Shown: positions 49,089-61,223 of the stretch, in pieces
Layout: every line of letters begins with the position of its first letter
Numbering within the stretch: position 1 is the stretch's first letter
NCBI GenBank assembly: GCA_029204225.1
Contig: CM055109.1
Coordinates: forward strand, 29,634,361 to 29,698,360
Source: Diphasiastrum complanatum
Taxonomy: Eukaryota; Streptophyta; Lycopodiopsida; Lycopodiales; Lycopodiaceae
Direction: 5' to 3'
Length of the DNA stretch: 64,000 bases
The notes under the pieces: model-generated
Told to the model about the DNA's origin: nothing
Database searches by the model: none
The model's input: the letters and a program-made list of their open reading frames with translations, nothing else
Position numbers and translations under genes: made by a program

Positions 49089-50397
49089 GAAGATGATGCT
49101 GAGATGACTTCAATGGAAGTCAATGACACCTGTAATGACAAGGTACAAGCTTTTAATATGTTCATTATTCTTTAATGTTTAATTTTAGTATTTTTAGTAT
49201 GTAAGCATTTATTGAATGAATCAAGTGCCTTTTGATTTATTTATTAGATTGATAAATAATTTGACTTATGAATTTACGTGACACTAACTATATACAAATA
49301 GAAATTGTGCTAGAATTGATTATAGGGTGGGTGTTCGACTCTTAGTTTATTTTGTTTTGATCTTTGTATTTTAATTATTAGATATGTTTCTAAAAATTTG
49401 AATGTTCTTACATGTTTAGGAAAAGTACATAGAAGACGTGAATAATGGAACACAGTTTCCATGTGGCTGGTTTTTGAAGCTATTAGAAGATAATCCCACG
49501 GGTTCTCGTTCACTTCTTAATAATGTAATGTCATTTTAAGAAGTTTCATTTAAAAATTTGTATTTGATGATTTGATGCTAACATTTTTATCAAATTCAAT
49601 AGTTTATGAGATTTTTTTGAAACTATGTTTAGCAATGTACGTGTTTATTTGTAGGAAGAAAAAATGAACAAACATCATGTGTCTGATGATGAAAACAAAG
49701 TCCGGAAGAGTAAACAAGCTCACAAGGTAAATTATGTGGTTTTGGTTTGGAATCCAAGGTAACTTTTATGTCATTTTCGTACTAATGTGTTGTATTTTTT
49801 TAAGTTGAGCATGAAAATCCAAAACATTGTTGAAGCGGGGAGGCATGTTAGCAAAGGAAGCAAAAAACTTGTCCGTGTCACGAAAAAAATGAAGGCAAAG
49901 ATACATGTGTTGTTACATTATTTTTTAGTTATTTCTAACAATTTATTGTATTGCTCATATTGTTATGAAATTTTGTTCTTATATTGATATTAGGATTTAT
50001 CTGAGCTTGAACGTCCTAGCTCCAAGGCAAAAACTGTAAATACTACGATTTCATCAAATTGCATCACATTTTTAGTTTGATACATCTTTCTGTTTGAATC
50101 TATTTTATTAAATAATGATATTTGTTGCAGGTTCATGATGTTCACACCTTCAATGTGGAAGACCTAGAGATGCTTGCGATGAAGTATTATAACATTCACA
50201 CTGTTGATGAGTTGTACAAAGAACTTAAAGACCTGTACAACTCTTTGAAAATATTAAAAAATAATCATGGAAATGAACATGATTCCTTATCCATGATTAG
50301 AGAACTAGTTATTTTTCTCTTTCAAGATAATAAAATTGTTGTTCATAGACGTAAGGACAAGTGTTTACTTTTAGGAGACATAGAAGTTAATGCATAA
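49089..50397 (+). CDS. Unidentified multi-exon gene, 3' part (five internal exons and last exon)
   Basis: Continuation of the 41,181-43,361 gene across element D. Exons: 49,089-49,142, 49,420-49,524, 49,655-49,726, 49,805-49,906, 49,994-50,035 and 50,131-50,397; every intron is phase 0 with GT and AG ends. They encode EDDAEMTSMEVNDTCNDK, EKYIEDVNNGTQFPCGWFLK, EEKMNKHHVSDDENKVRKSK, KGSKKLVRVTKKMKAK, ERPSSKAKT, and a last exon with FNVEDLEMLAMKYYNIHTVD and ELYKELKDLYNSLKILKNNH ending DIEVNA. The tail is highly charged with a helical segment. I cannot name the function. This half is free of stops, unlike the 5' half. Confidence 0.55.
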
Positions 50398-51965
50398 ACC
50401 AAGCATTGTGCTGCAAATTTTGATTCGTCTTTTAAGAGAACAATTATATGCATAGACTCAAGCCTAAGTAGTTTTGTTGTGAGGACATAAATGATGACTC
50501 TTAATGGAGATATTTTGAATTTTAACTGTGCATTGTGATTACGTTTAAGTGTTCTTTGATGTAAATTTTTGTTTTAAGGGTTTACATAAATGTTAATGTT
50601 GTTGTAATAAGTATAGTTATATCTCAGATCAATTCAATATAATTTTTATATAAACAAAGAGGAATACTACTTCAAGTTGCAACAACGCTTTCGAGAAATT
50701 ATCAGTTTCGAAAAAAATTACAACGTGCACACAAGGTGGAACCTGAGTAACTACGGATCAACACCAACGAGCCAATACCAGCCATTCCAGCTCCACATGT
50801 AGAATTACAGCTTGTCATGGGGGCCCTTCACTATAAGATCAGGTTTTAATTCAAATCCTCTTATGTTCTTGCTTGAAACTTAATTTTACATATTATTGCC
50901 CGTAGGTACTATCTACTTGATCAGTTTGAGTAGCGTATTGCTAGAATTACAGACACTCAATATAGCGTGAAAGTTAAATGGATTATTATATGTACTGCGA
51001 TTAATCCATGTGTTAGATGCTTATGGGCAGCTTCCTTCGGTGGTGCTTATCATTTCACTTCCATTTAAAAATGTTTTGGCTGGTGCACTTTTTGGTATTT
51101 CGCAATTGTGATTGGTTCATCCTTGACCTGACGCAGTTAGGATTCAAGATACCTTGATTTCAGTCAATTGAAGTTGATCATGTTGCCATAATTTCAAAAA
51201 GTAGAATAATCATGATAAAGGTACGCAGTTAATACGGTATACTTATCTTTCTTGTGAGCAGCCTTCGCGCTAATCTCAATTTTCCTAGATCGTCGAAAAG
51301 CTTTGATCTATTGTGTATCTCATCTTAAAGTTGTTTCTTTATATAGGTACCGTAGCCACATAAACATTTATTGGAGTCAACTTGTTTAATATCTTAAGAA
51401 TAATCACACTTCTACTGCCATTGTGTATGCACAGGTGGCACGAACGACTTGCTGCTATCCATTCTTGAAAGTTTTTAGAATTTTGAAACTGTGATTCATC
51501 CGATGATGGTTGCAGATACGGCCTGTTTATGCTGTAGCCTTAGGCAGCTACTTAACTAGTGCTAAATCTCAAAGCTACAGTGGGTGAACCAAAAATACCA
51601 AAGTAAGAATTTTAGAGGTCTACCCTGAACTTTTCCAATCCGCCGTTTAGAGCTCTACCAGCATAATCAATCAGTAATGTGTCTGATCTGGACCCTTTTT
51701 TCATACCTTTCTGAAGCAACCCTGGATGCTGTTCCCTGTAGAATTACAATCGGAGAGGCTCATTTTTGGGTGAATAGAAGTCCTAGCTATCAAAATTTTT
51801 TGCAATCAAGCAGTGCGAGTGCTATCTTTCATCATGACATGGCTTTTTTACCTCAGCAAATGCACTGCTATACCTTATAATTGCCTGATAAGGGCTACTT
51901 TTAAGGTGTAACTACCATAAGCGAGCTAAGTAGATGGCACATTCTGATGGTTGATTGTCTTGCAG
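50398..51965. other. Non-coding, nothing recognised
   Basis: Presumably 3' untranslated sequence of the gene ending at 50,397, then intergenic DNA. No supported gene or clear repeat. Confidence 0.4.
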
Positions 51966-52276
51966 CCTGGGAATTATGGGGTTTTCGTATGCTGACAAGC
52001 GACAGTGCTATGGGTCCTACATTGCAAGAAACAGCTGCCAGAATCCAGCATTCATTTGGCAACATCACAGAACAAGTGCAGAAGTTCTACGATGTCAAAA
52101 AGGTTTGAGCACACCTCTATCTGACTACAACTAATAATGTTCTTTTTGCATCTGCCAAGCAGCTTGTTGCTGTGAATTTAAAGCGTCAACAGCTTGTGTT
52201 GGAGCAGGTGAAGCTGAAAGTGAAGGTCATCACATCAGCAACACGAGGTGTAACAGCAGTAGAAGGAAAGACGTGA
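51966..52276 (+). CDS. Last two exons of an unidentified gene
   Basis: Exon 51,966-52,102 follows an acceptor CTTGCAG and reads WELWGFRMLTSDSAMGPTLQ, ETAARIQHSFGNITEQVQKF, YDVKK. Donor AAG|GTTTGA, then acceptor CCAAG at 52,159 leads to exon 52,160-52,276: QLVAVNLKRQQLVLEQVKLK, VKVITSATRGVTAVEGKT and a TGA. Phases agree exactly. The sequence is helical and charged. Upstream exons were not found, so it may be a fragment. No family recognised. Confidence 0.4.
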
Positions 52277-52918
52277 CGTGCAACTTGGGTTGTTCTTGAT
52301 AGGCACGTATGAGATGTGCTTATTTTTTACAATCCCCTATAGTAAGTCGTTCTCTGTATGCTTGAAAGTTGAAACGTTCTTGAGACAATACAACAAGCCC
52401 AGAACGTCAAGCCTGTAGTCCTTTATGCATATTATGCTCCATGTTTGCGAGAGCAGTAGTTACTGCCATTATGAAAGCTTTCTCTACCTATCGGGCTATA
52501 CCTGTTACGCTTGGCAAAGTGCGTGCTATCAGTTGTCGTGTTAGGGAAAGAAGTTGATAACTGAATTTGCACATTCTGTAGAGAAATACACGGGCTTGCT
52601 TCTTGCATGTATACCCTGCTAATTGTTCTAAAACTGTTATAATCTACTACAAACTGTGAGAATCCGTAGACGCAGGGTTTGACATGAAGGCACATGAATG
52701 CAGTTCAACATGATCGTCCCAATTGAAAAAATGTGTGTTACATTGTGTGGTGATTTGGAATAATTTCTACGTTCTTGCCTGCAACTCAATTAGATGTATC
52801 TTCTATCTGAACTCTGAAGGGCTTCACACTGAATAATGACTGAGTTCATTTGCGTCTTGTTCTGTATTTTGGTTACCCGGACTCGCTATATAACGCTTTT
52901 CTCTAGATTACTAAGTTC

Positions 52919-53290
52919 GTGGTTTCGCATTGTTTCCACGTTTGTGGGCACTTGAAGAAGGACGTTCGTAGCTGCATGGAGCAGCTAAATTGCAACCTGG
53001 TATTAATGAGCTCCTTAAGTTGCAAGGTTCTTCGGCTCATTCTTGAGCAATCATTGAGGAACTGGAGATTACACTCTTTTGGGTCAGTCTCTGAATTACC
53101 CACAAGAGAGGTTTGTAGGTTGGAGTTTCCAAATGTACCTCAGAAAATTAAGGATTTTCTTATTGAAGAAAGGTCCAATGTACAGAATACGCTGAACAGA
53201 ATCTTGCAAAGCAATACTTTAGTACGTAGCAGCTCAGAGTTGGGCATGCCATTCACGATGACGGAGCAAGGTACGTCTCTTCTCTCAAGC
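52919..53290 (+). other. Possible exon(s) of unknown gene
   Basis: An open stretch reads VCRLEFPNVPQKIKDFLIEE, RSNVQNTLNRILQSNTLV and ends at GAGCAAG|GTACGT, a good donor (about 53,270). The codon texture looks protein-like, but no partner exon or motif supports it. Confidence 0.25.
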
Positions 53291-53415
53291 TCAGAGCACG
53301 GTTCCTCCCCTTAGTACATTTCAAGCCGGAGCTCAAATTGAAAAATGAACCAGGAAAGTTAGAATAGTTGCAATGCTCGTCAAAAACGAAGGCATTTTGT
53401 GGCATTTTGTGACCT

Positions 53416-53560
53416 CATCGGATCAGCAGGAAGCTCCGCTCAGTCACCAGGATCTGATCAGCAGGAAGCTCCGCTCAGGAATATCGCTCCCCATCGATCA
53501 GCAGAATCTTCGTTCTTCATCGGATCAGCAGAATCTGCGCTCTTCATTGGATATTGCAAC
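53416..53560. repeat. Minisatellite, ~25-40-bp units
   Basis: Repeats of ggatcagcaggaagctccgc and the variant ggatcagcagaatctgcgct occur four to five times between 53,418 and 53,550. Confidence 0.8.
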
Positions 53561-53659
53561 TGATCGGAGGAAGCTATTTACCTATATAGGAAAACTGATT
53601 TTTTAGTCAAAAAATTTTTATTTACGAAAATACTTATTGTAGGAAATTCTAGGTCAAAA

Positions 53660-53677
53660 TTTTCCTATATAGGAAAA
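53660..53677. repeat. 18-bp perfect palindrome
   Basis: TTTTCCTATATAGGAAAA is its own reverse complement. A half-copy, cctatataggaaaa, lies at 53,581, and ttttcctatat recurs near 53,696. Confidence 0.85.
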
Positions 53678-54077
53678 GTTTTACTTTTCCTATATTGTCA
53701 ATCTAGGAACTGTTTCATTTTTCCTAGTGTGCAGAGTTCCTAGTTATGTGTATTTCGTTTTAGAAAATAACATGGAAAACTCTTTTTTCCTTAAACAAGT
53801 TCTTTCAACAGCAACCGATTGTATTTTAAGCAGAAGTCTAAAAGGCTAAAGAAGTCTAAAAGGCTAAAGGAATTATAGACAAAGTGAGAGAGAAAATGTT
53901 CTAAACTCATATTGAAGCAGCTGGTCAAAGTATGTAGGACTAACTTCATGACAAACATAAAGACCACTTGAACACAACATCAACCTTTCTTCATTATAGA
54001 AAATAGTATCAAATATATGTTCTTCAATTTTCAATGTATTCCGAACAAACTATCTCCAAAATGCAAAAACCAAGGAA

Positions 54078-54657
54078 CTAATCCTCGTCAGATACTACCA
54101 AAGCTTCATCATCAACAAATATGCACTTCTTATGGTCTCTGCTTCCGAATGGGTCCCGCACTTGCTCCATCTGTTGCAATTCCCTGACCATAGATTCAGC
54201 ATAGAAAGACAAGAAACTAAAAAACCTTAAATGATGTAGGACATATTAGAAGATAATGAAAGATATAGCAGTTACAAAATGCTCACTATGCTCCTGGAGA
54301 GCCCGACTCAAAAACCTTACACCCAAACTCCGACAGGATGGGGCTCTCCTCGACCTCAAGACTCCTAACAGCTTCCACAGGCTCTAGACTTGAAGAAGTA
54401 CAATATTATGTGCAATATTATGGTCATCACAAGTTTATATACAATATTATAAACTTTAAATTGAACTTTGAACAATGAGTACCATTTGAAAATTTCTCAC
54501 CTCTATTTTCTTTCAATTTTGAAACATAGTCCATGTCATTGTCCATATAAAAAATATGGACACTTGCCTTTCGTGCAGCATGAACATAAGTACCTGTGCC
54601 TACCAGGAGATCCAGAACTATGCCTCCCTCCCGGCAAAAAGCAGACATAAGAAAGCT
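54078..54657 (-). CDS. 3' exons of a gene with a DNA-methyltransferase-like motif
   Basis: Three minus-strand exons join in frame: 54,501-54,657, 54,287-54,383 and 54,078-54,216, all GT-AG. The first reads SFLMSAFCREGGIVLDLLVG then TGTYVHAARKASVHIFYMDN, DMDYVSKLKEN. The VLDLLVGTGT loop, followed by a helix and then Asp-containing FYMDNDMDYV, resembles the SAM-binding motif I region of N4/N6-type DNA methylases (usual D-P/L-F-x-G-x-G-T), where the C-terminal Asp binds SAM. The rest is EPVEAVRSLEVEESPILSEF, VRELQQMEQVRDPFGSRDHK, and an acidic end VVSDED. Upstream, an LTR-C begins 27 bases beyond the acceptor, so catalytic exons (DPPY-like motif) are displaced or lost. Methylase assignment is an inference from one motif. 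Confidence 0.45.
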
Positions 54658-54684
54658 CTACAAAGTGAATCAATTCTAAGAAAT

Positions 54685-55337
<653 letters not shown>

Positions 55338-55930
55338 TGGTATTAGACCTGTTGTTGCAGGTTATTGAAGGATCAGCCATCTTTAGCAAGGATTTGGAGG
55401 AGTTACCAATTCTAGAGCATGCTAGATTAATTTCTACTAAAAAATGAAGCAATTTTCATGTGTAGAATAATTTTTTTGTAAATCAAAACTCAATATAGGG
55501 TTATGAACTTGAAGTAGGCTGATCTTCACTTTCTAGATTTGGGCTACTTTAATTGCATTAGGAAGGTCTCATTGAATACTAGAAGATTCTATATCAAGTT
55601 TGTAGAATTTGCATATAGAATTTGGATAATTCAATTTTTTTTACTTTTGTCAAAACTCTAAATTTGTTTGGATCTCTTATTTTTGAGGTTTTTGGGCTTC
55701 TCAAGAGTGTGTTTCAAGTTTATGAAGTACAGAAGTTCATGATACTGTAGGTTGATCATGTGTTGATCAATTATCTTCCATTCTATGTGTTGATTTGCTA
55801 GGTTTGCTGCAAGAAAGAGACTTGAGAGGTTCCATATCTTTGTGATTTCTTCTTGAGTTTATTTGTTGACATTCAAGATAGTGCTTTGTGCATTGAAGCA
55901 GGTTGAAAGAGAGGATCAGTTCATTTCAAC
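55338..55930 (+). mobile_element. LTR-C element leader
   Basis: From the altered primer-binding site TGGTATTAGACC to the gag ATG. It matches the minus-strand copy at 6430-6779. Confidence 0.75.
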
Positions 55931-56070
55931 ATGGCTACAAATGGAGGCTTTATGTTGGAAAGCAATGATAGGCTGGTCAGAAATCGAGAGCATGGCTGTC
56001 AGCGGAAGTCTGAACGAGCGTGTGTGTAGGATCGGAAGTGCCACAGTTAACAGCATAAATGATCAAGATG
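55931..56070 (+). pseudogene. LTR-C gag start, cut off
   Basis: ATG at 55,931 gives MATNGGFMLESNDRL, identical to the gag start at 26,075, after which homology stops and unrelated sequence follows. Only about 15 gag codons survive. 56,071-56,680 has no gene; it includes a GTCGATG-rich stretch at 56,440-56,610. Confidence 0.65.
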
Positions 56071-56679
56071 AATAATTCAGATAAGCACAAATGAACAATA
56101 CAGTAGTGAGACAAAAATTGCACTCTGATTAATATCAACAATGAGTACAATAGCTTGAAGTGATAACTTCAGCTTAATCGTTGAGCGTGATAACGCTGGC
56201 TAGAGGAATTCTTCTTTAGAGAAGATTGATTATCGTTATTGACTCAACTACTGATCAGTCTGTCATAGTTGATTACAAAATATCTTACAAACATATCTAC
56301 TTACAAAATATCTGTTTGCTAAATATCTATTTAGCATTTATTACAACCACCTTAGAGCAATAACTGTATGTACAATAGTAGGTGAACTGCCATAAAGACT
56401 TCTGACAGTTTATTTGGATCGATTTTTCCCTGATGGAAAAGAGTCAACAAAGGTCGGTTGAATTCGATTAAGTCGACGAAGTCGGACATGTCGATGAAGT
56501 CGGTTGATGGAGTTAGTGTTGACATGTCGATGTCAAGCAAGTCGAGTTTTGGACATATGAACATATGCATATACATGAAAAGTCGATGACTTCGATGTCG
56601 GGTAAGTCGATGTTGTATATAAAAAATCATATGAACAAAGACAAACTATACAATCTGCTCTTTAAGTTTGTTATATTGT

Positions 56680-56982
56680 TCAGACCATTTCATCACCAAA
56701 ATGGCATTGGCACAAAGAATACAATCGATCCATACCCACCCTCCCTTTACGGTTGGTGATTATGTTCCTTTTAGAATCCATGTCATAATACAGATTCATG
56801 GATGACTCTTCGGTAGGGACAGGAGCTGCGGGGGCTATGGCCACTTGTGAGGTACCTCCCTTGAGGTCTTGGTTACGCATACTTTGCAATTGTGTTTTTT
56901 GTTCGGGAGTTAGCGATGAATAAAAATTTGAAACATAATCTCCCGAACTCTCACCATGATTACTACATTCGTAAACATACAA
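56680..56982 (-). other. Possible unidentified exon, minus strand
   Basis: An open stretch contains CSNHGESSGDYVSNFYSSLT, PEQKTQLQSMRNQDLKGGTS and AIAPAAPVPTEESSMNLYYD. The composition looks protein-like, and it lies divergently next to the CACTA transposase, so it could belong to that transposon's second gene. Without splice partners this is tentative. Confidence 0.25.
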
Positions 56983-57417
56983 TATATTACAATAAACCCT
57001 AATATATTGAAACGAAGCAAAAAAATGAAAAGCAACTTTAATGTATATTAGAATTAAACTTTCATACTAGTGATAACCAAAAAAAGAAAGATAGATGTGC
57101 ATTTATAACTTGCAATAAGATGCAAAAGAATCATATAAGAATCAAAACATGAGAATCAAACAATAATATGTATATAGGAATCATGTTATCTAAATATCAA
57201 AAGATAAGAATCAACGTATTTTCAAATTGATTAGGCTTATGTTATTTGTGTTTTGTACTTGTGCATATATGCAATTTATCACAAGAAGATGAATTATATT
57301 CAAGTCAGTCTAGCGATGAAGACACTACTCAAGTCAACAGGGTAAATAATAAACATGCATGGTTTCTTGTTCATAAAGACTTATTACTATCAAATATTGT
57401 GCTAAAGTGACACGTAC

Positions 57418-58653
57418 TTGATTTTTGTTTCTCGCAGAATAACTATTTTCAAAATAAAATATGGTGCACATATGTCAAGTGTGATGGACAAAAGATGCTT
57501 GAAAGACGTATTGTTGAAAATCATTTGCGGAAGTTTGGATGAAAAGATGAGAGTCAACCATCGAATTTGTAAGACGTTGAGGTTTGTTTATTTTATATGA
57601 TTGTTTTTTATTATAGTATTCATCAATCTATATACGTCATTTATTAAATTTGTTTAATGTGTGTAGCCAATAAATCGAATGCCATTCCACGGAGTTGATC
57701 CAAATTTTGTGTTTAATTATAATCAATGTCAAGTTTTGATGGACATGAGAGAATAAAGAGCGAAACAAATCCATGAGGCAAATACAATTGAAGAAAATGA
57801 TGATGATGATGAGGTGCAACATGATGAAGCAATGCACAATATGTTTGAATCGTACTTTAATGAATCAAACGAGAATGATGCTATGCACGCATCTTCTAGT
57901 GAAAATGGAGATCACGAACAATTTGAGATGGATGAAGACGAGATTCTATTGCGCAAGGAGGCAGACACTCCTTTGTATCCAGGAGCATCCATTTCGAGAC
58001 TAGCTACATCAATTCTTATTCTAAACCTTCAAGCAACATACAAATGGAGTGACCGTAGTATCACATCATTATTCGGGTACTCAACACATAACACAACTTT
58101 TGTACTTTATAGAGTATTTACATTAAATTAATTTGATTTTTCTCTTCTAACAACTCACATTGCTATTTGTCTTTTCAGGCTATTGCATAGAATACTTCCG
58201 AAAGAAAACGTGATACCTAAAACACGAAAAGAAGCATGAAAGATGATGAACGTATTTGGAATGGATTATGAGACAATACATGCATGTCTAGAAGACCATG
58301 TTTTATATAGAGGTGAGCATTCAGAAAAGCTTCAATGTCCAACGTGTAACGCTTCACGTTATCGAGATGACGTACAAGGAGATAAAGTATCACGAAAAGT
58401 GTTACAACATTTTCTAATTATTCCACGATTGCAACGTTTATTTCGATGTAAATCTTTGGCACAACTAATGGATTGGCGTGTGAAAAAATGATCTACGGAT
58501 GATGTGATGCGAGTACCAAGTGACTCACCTACATGGAAACATATTGAAGACCAATGGCCTGAGTTAAAAAATGAACCTCATAATTTAAGATTTGGCCTTG
58601 CTATGGATGGCGTAAATCCTTTTAGCATTCAAGCATCAACTTGGTCCACATGG

Positions 58654-58659
<6 letters not shown>
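57418..58659 (+). pseudogene. CACTA (En/Spm) TNP2-type transposase, truncated
   Basis: Transposase of the Transposase_21 group, which cuts and moves CACTA elements. Pieces: MPFHGVDPNFVFNYN (57,680) and an acidic segment (DEAMHNMFESYFNESNEND); LATSILILNLQATYKWSDRS (58,000), intron about 58,077-58,179; NVFGMDYETIHACLEDHVLY, HSEKLQCPTCNASRYRDD (the C-x2-C cluster), KVLQHFLIIPRLQRLFRCKS, PSDSPTWKHIEDQWPELKNE and LRFGLAMDGVNPFS. The acidic catalytic region that follows in intact proteins is replaced at 58,660 by a GA/GGA microsatellite. In-frame TGA codons near 58,236 and 58,489 add to the loss. No CACTA terminal repeat was found. Confidence 0.85.
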
Positions 58660-58660
<1 letters not shown>

Positions 58661-58709
<49 letters not shown>

Positions 58710-58753
58710 GAGGAGGAGGAGGAGGAGGAGGAGGAGGAGGAGGAGGAGGAGGA
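58661..58753. repeat. Compound (GA)n(GGA)n microsatellite
   Basis: About 44 bases of GA followed by about 48 bases of GGA, exactly where the transposase frame breaks off. Confidence 0.97.
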
Positions 58754-58849
58754 ATAAGTGTGCATGTGTGTGTGTTTTGCATTTTGAATTTAAGATGATA
58801 TATATAAATATATAATGTTTAATAGTAATTGAATGTTAGATTAATTTGT

Positions 58850-58978
<129 letters not shown>

Positions 58979-59182
58979 GCATTTTGCATTGATTTAGAAT
59001 TTAAGATAATATATGAATAGATAGTGTTAATAGAATGAGAGAGAGAGGGGGGGGATTCAAAGCTTGCAATAATGATTTAATTGTTTAATAGACTGTTATT
59101 TTTGAATTGCTTGTGTATGTGACAAAGATATTCAAAGAAAAAGAAAGATAGCAAGCATTGTAAGAGCGTCAACTTTTCACAA

Positions 59183-60482
59183 ATGGATTTAGAAGAGAAA
59201 TATACTGAGGGCCTTGGTGTGGAGGCATTTTCTGAGATATATCTCAGATTTAAGTCCCTGCTCAGTACTCCGTTATTCAGATCTCAGAATATGGACATGA
59301 TTCATTATCAGGACCTGGTGGCACTCGACAAGCATATCTATAAAGCTAAGCTTGACAGAATGTTTACCAAGTTACATAATGATTTAAAGTCTAGATGAGT
59401 GCCCAATTCACAATAAAAAAATGTAGATTTGTTGATTTGCAGTCTGCTTTTGTTTTTTTTCGTTTGTCAAATATTTATGACGATTCGGAAGCTATTCCTT
59501 CCACTTCTGAAGCTACTTCTTCTAGTGGTACAAAGTTTGAAAAGTCAAAGATTGTAGATATAGATATTTTTTTTATTAATACGAGCGTTAATTTAGATGA
59601 TTGTTCAAATTTTGATCCTTCTCGAAATAGGGCATCGTTTATAGGCCCTAGAACACCCACTAGCCTTTCTCCTTCTGATAAATCTTTGATCACTTTGCGT
59701 ACTTATAATATAGATAATAATTCCTTTTTGACAATATCAGATATATCGGATCTTTTTGACTTCACTGAAGTTGAGACTCTTTGCATTTTGAGCAAAGAGC
59801 TTGATGAATTTTCGAATAATGCGCAACAAAGAAGATGATCTACCTTTTGAGAAGGAGTTTCTCAAAATCCAAATTCAACATGGTTTTCCACAACCAACTG
59901 TCTATTCACCAACAATATTGGCATCGAAAGGTGGACATAATATTGATGGAGAGACAGTAATCAGGGAAGACAAAGATGAATGCAAAATTTTTTGTATCTT
60001 ATCATGTACTAGTAGATTTGTTATGTCAGATTATATACTGGAGCTTACTTTGTTTTCTTATCATTTCATAAAACAATTTACCTGGATGATTTTGCAATTC
60101 GTCGAGGAGGGCAGAGATCTTCTGTTGGAGAATTTTCAAGAAATCATGCACTGGGGCACTATTTGAAGTTCTCCAAGAATAATGAGATAAGTTTTGCCCA
60201 TTCAAAGTTTCATCAACATGGTGAGACTATGATTATGGCAATCAAGGCACTATCTCATTTTGCATAAAAATAATTTTTGTAAAAAAAACCATTGCAATTA
60301 AAATGTTAGGATATGGACCAGTGAATTCCATGCTCAGATCATCTCATTTTGCATTGTATGCTGCTTACGTTGATCTGAGTAAGCATGAAAACTATGAGTT
60401 GTTGGATCCATACGAAAGAAGAAAATTGTTGCATGATTCTAAGTTGCAACTTTCTTTGGAGAAAATATCGGAAGCAGAGTAG
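59183..60482 (+). pseudogene. Unidentified gene family, copy 2
   Basis: First exon, ATG at 59,183: MDLEEKYTEGLGVEAFSEIY, LVALDKHIYKAKLDRMFTKL. After an acceptor TTTGCAG (59,442) comes DDSEAIPSTSEATSSSGTKF, FDPSRNRASFIGPRTPTSL, SDISDLFDFTEVETLCILSK. Compared with copy 1 (5528-6406), about 125 bases encoding the acidic stretch are deleted near 59,815, shifting the frame. Then KEDDLPFEKEFLKIQIQHGF, SKGGHNIDGETVI, FVEEGRDLLLENFQE, and a likely last exon (60,303-60,482): SSHFALYAAYVDLSKHENYE, LLDPYERRKLLHDSKLQLSL ending at TAG. No known domain recognised. The promoter region differs from copy 1. Confidence 0.5.
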
Positions 60483-60641
60483 ATACTACTGAATTGTACT
60501 TTGTAAATAATTTTATTTAATATACAAAATTTTATTGTGTGTCTATAGCCTACTGGCTTGTATAAATTTGCACGCTTTTTGAAATTTTTTATAATCCGTC
60601 AATTTTGTATTATGACGAATTTGGATTCTTCTGTAAAACCA

Positions 60642-61206
60642 CTAAAAAAGTTGCAGTATATAGCTATTTTTTTGTGCTAGTCCTGTCATGTTGTGTACTT
60701 TTATGAAATGTCGCTCTTGCTTGCCAATGAGATTTTTCCATTCCTTGCGATGTCCATATGCTAAGACTTCCACTATTTCTTGCAAAGAATGTCGAATGAT
60801 GTCGTGATATGTGCTACATGTCATAAAAACATAATCTAAATCAGTACCAAAAGTATCTAATTTAATTGCACATATTTGTCTATCGTAGTGTAAAATCAAA
60901 TCTTACCATATAATGTGTTATATGATCAACTCCCCATGCACTTTGAACTGCATTCACAAATTCAATGGTTGTTTTGAGTATCATTTGTACATCAGTATCT
61001 GAAAATTTATCTTTTCTCAAGTATTTCACCATGTTGTCTAACTTTTTCGAAACTTCTACTTTGTGTATACGATAGAACCTTCTTCTTCGAAATCTTGAGT
61101 TGCTACAATAATTTCTTTCCAAACCGTGTACTGAACCTTGGATTGTTTGCCTAAATAATTTGATAAAAATCTTCAAGCTTTGGATGCTCCAATGCTCGGT
61201 TTGCAA
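60642..61206 (-). pseudogene. Unidentified convergent gene
   Basis: Minus-strand frame 61,206-60,880: WSIQSLKIFIKLFRQTIQGS, RNYCSNSRFRRRRFYRIHKV and KFSDTDVQMILKTTIEFVNA. At about 60,890 a one- or two-base shift leads to ILHYDRQICAIKLDTFGTDL, TYHDIIRHSLQEIVEVLAYG and KNLIGKQERHFIKVHNMTGL, with a stop at 60,642. Basic and helical; not recognised. It ends 160 bases from the end of gene-family copy 2, convergently, and its start is cut by the copia fragment at 61,224. Confidence 0.4.
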
Positions 61207-61223
61207 GGAATATTTCCTGTTTT

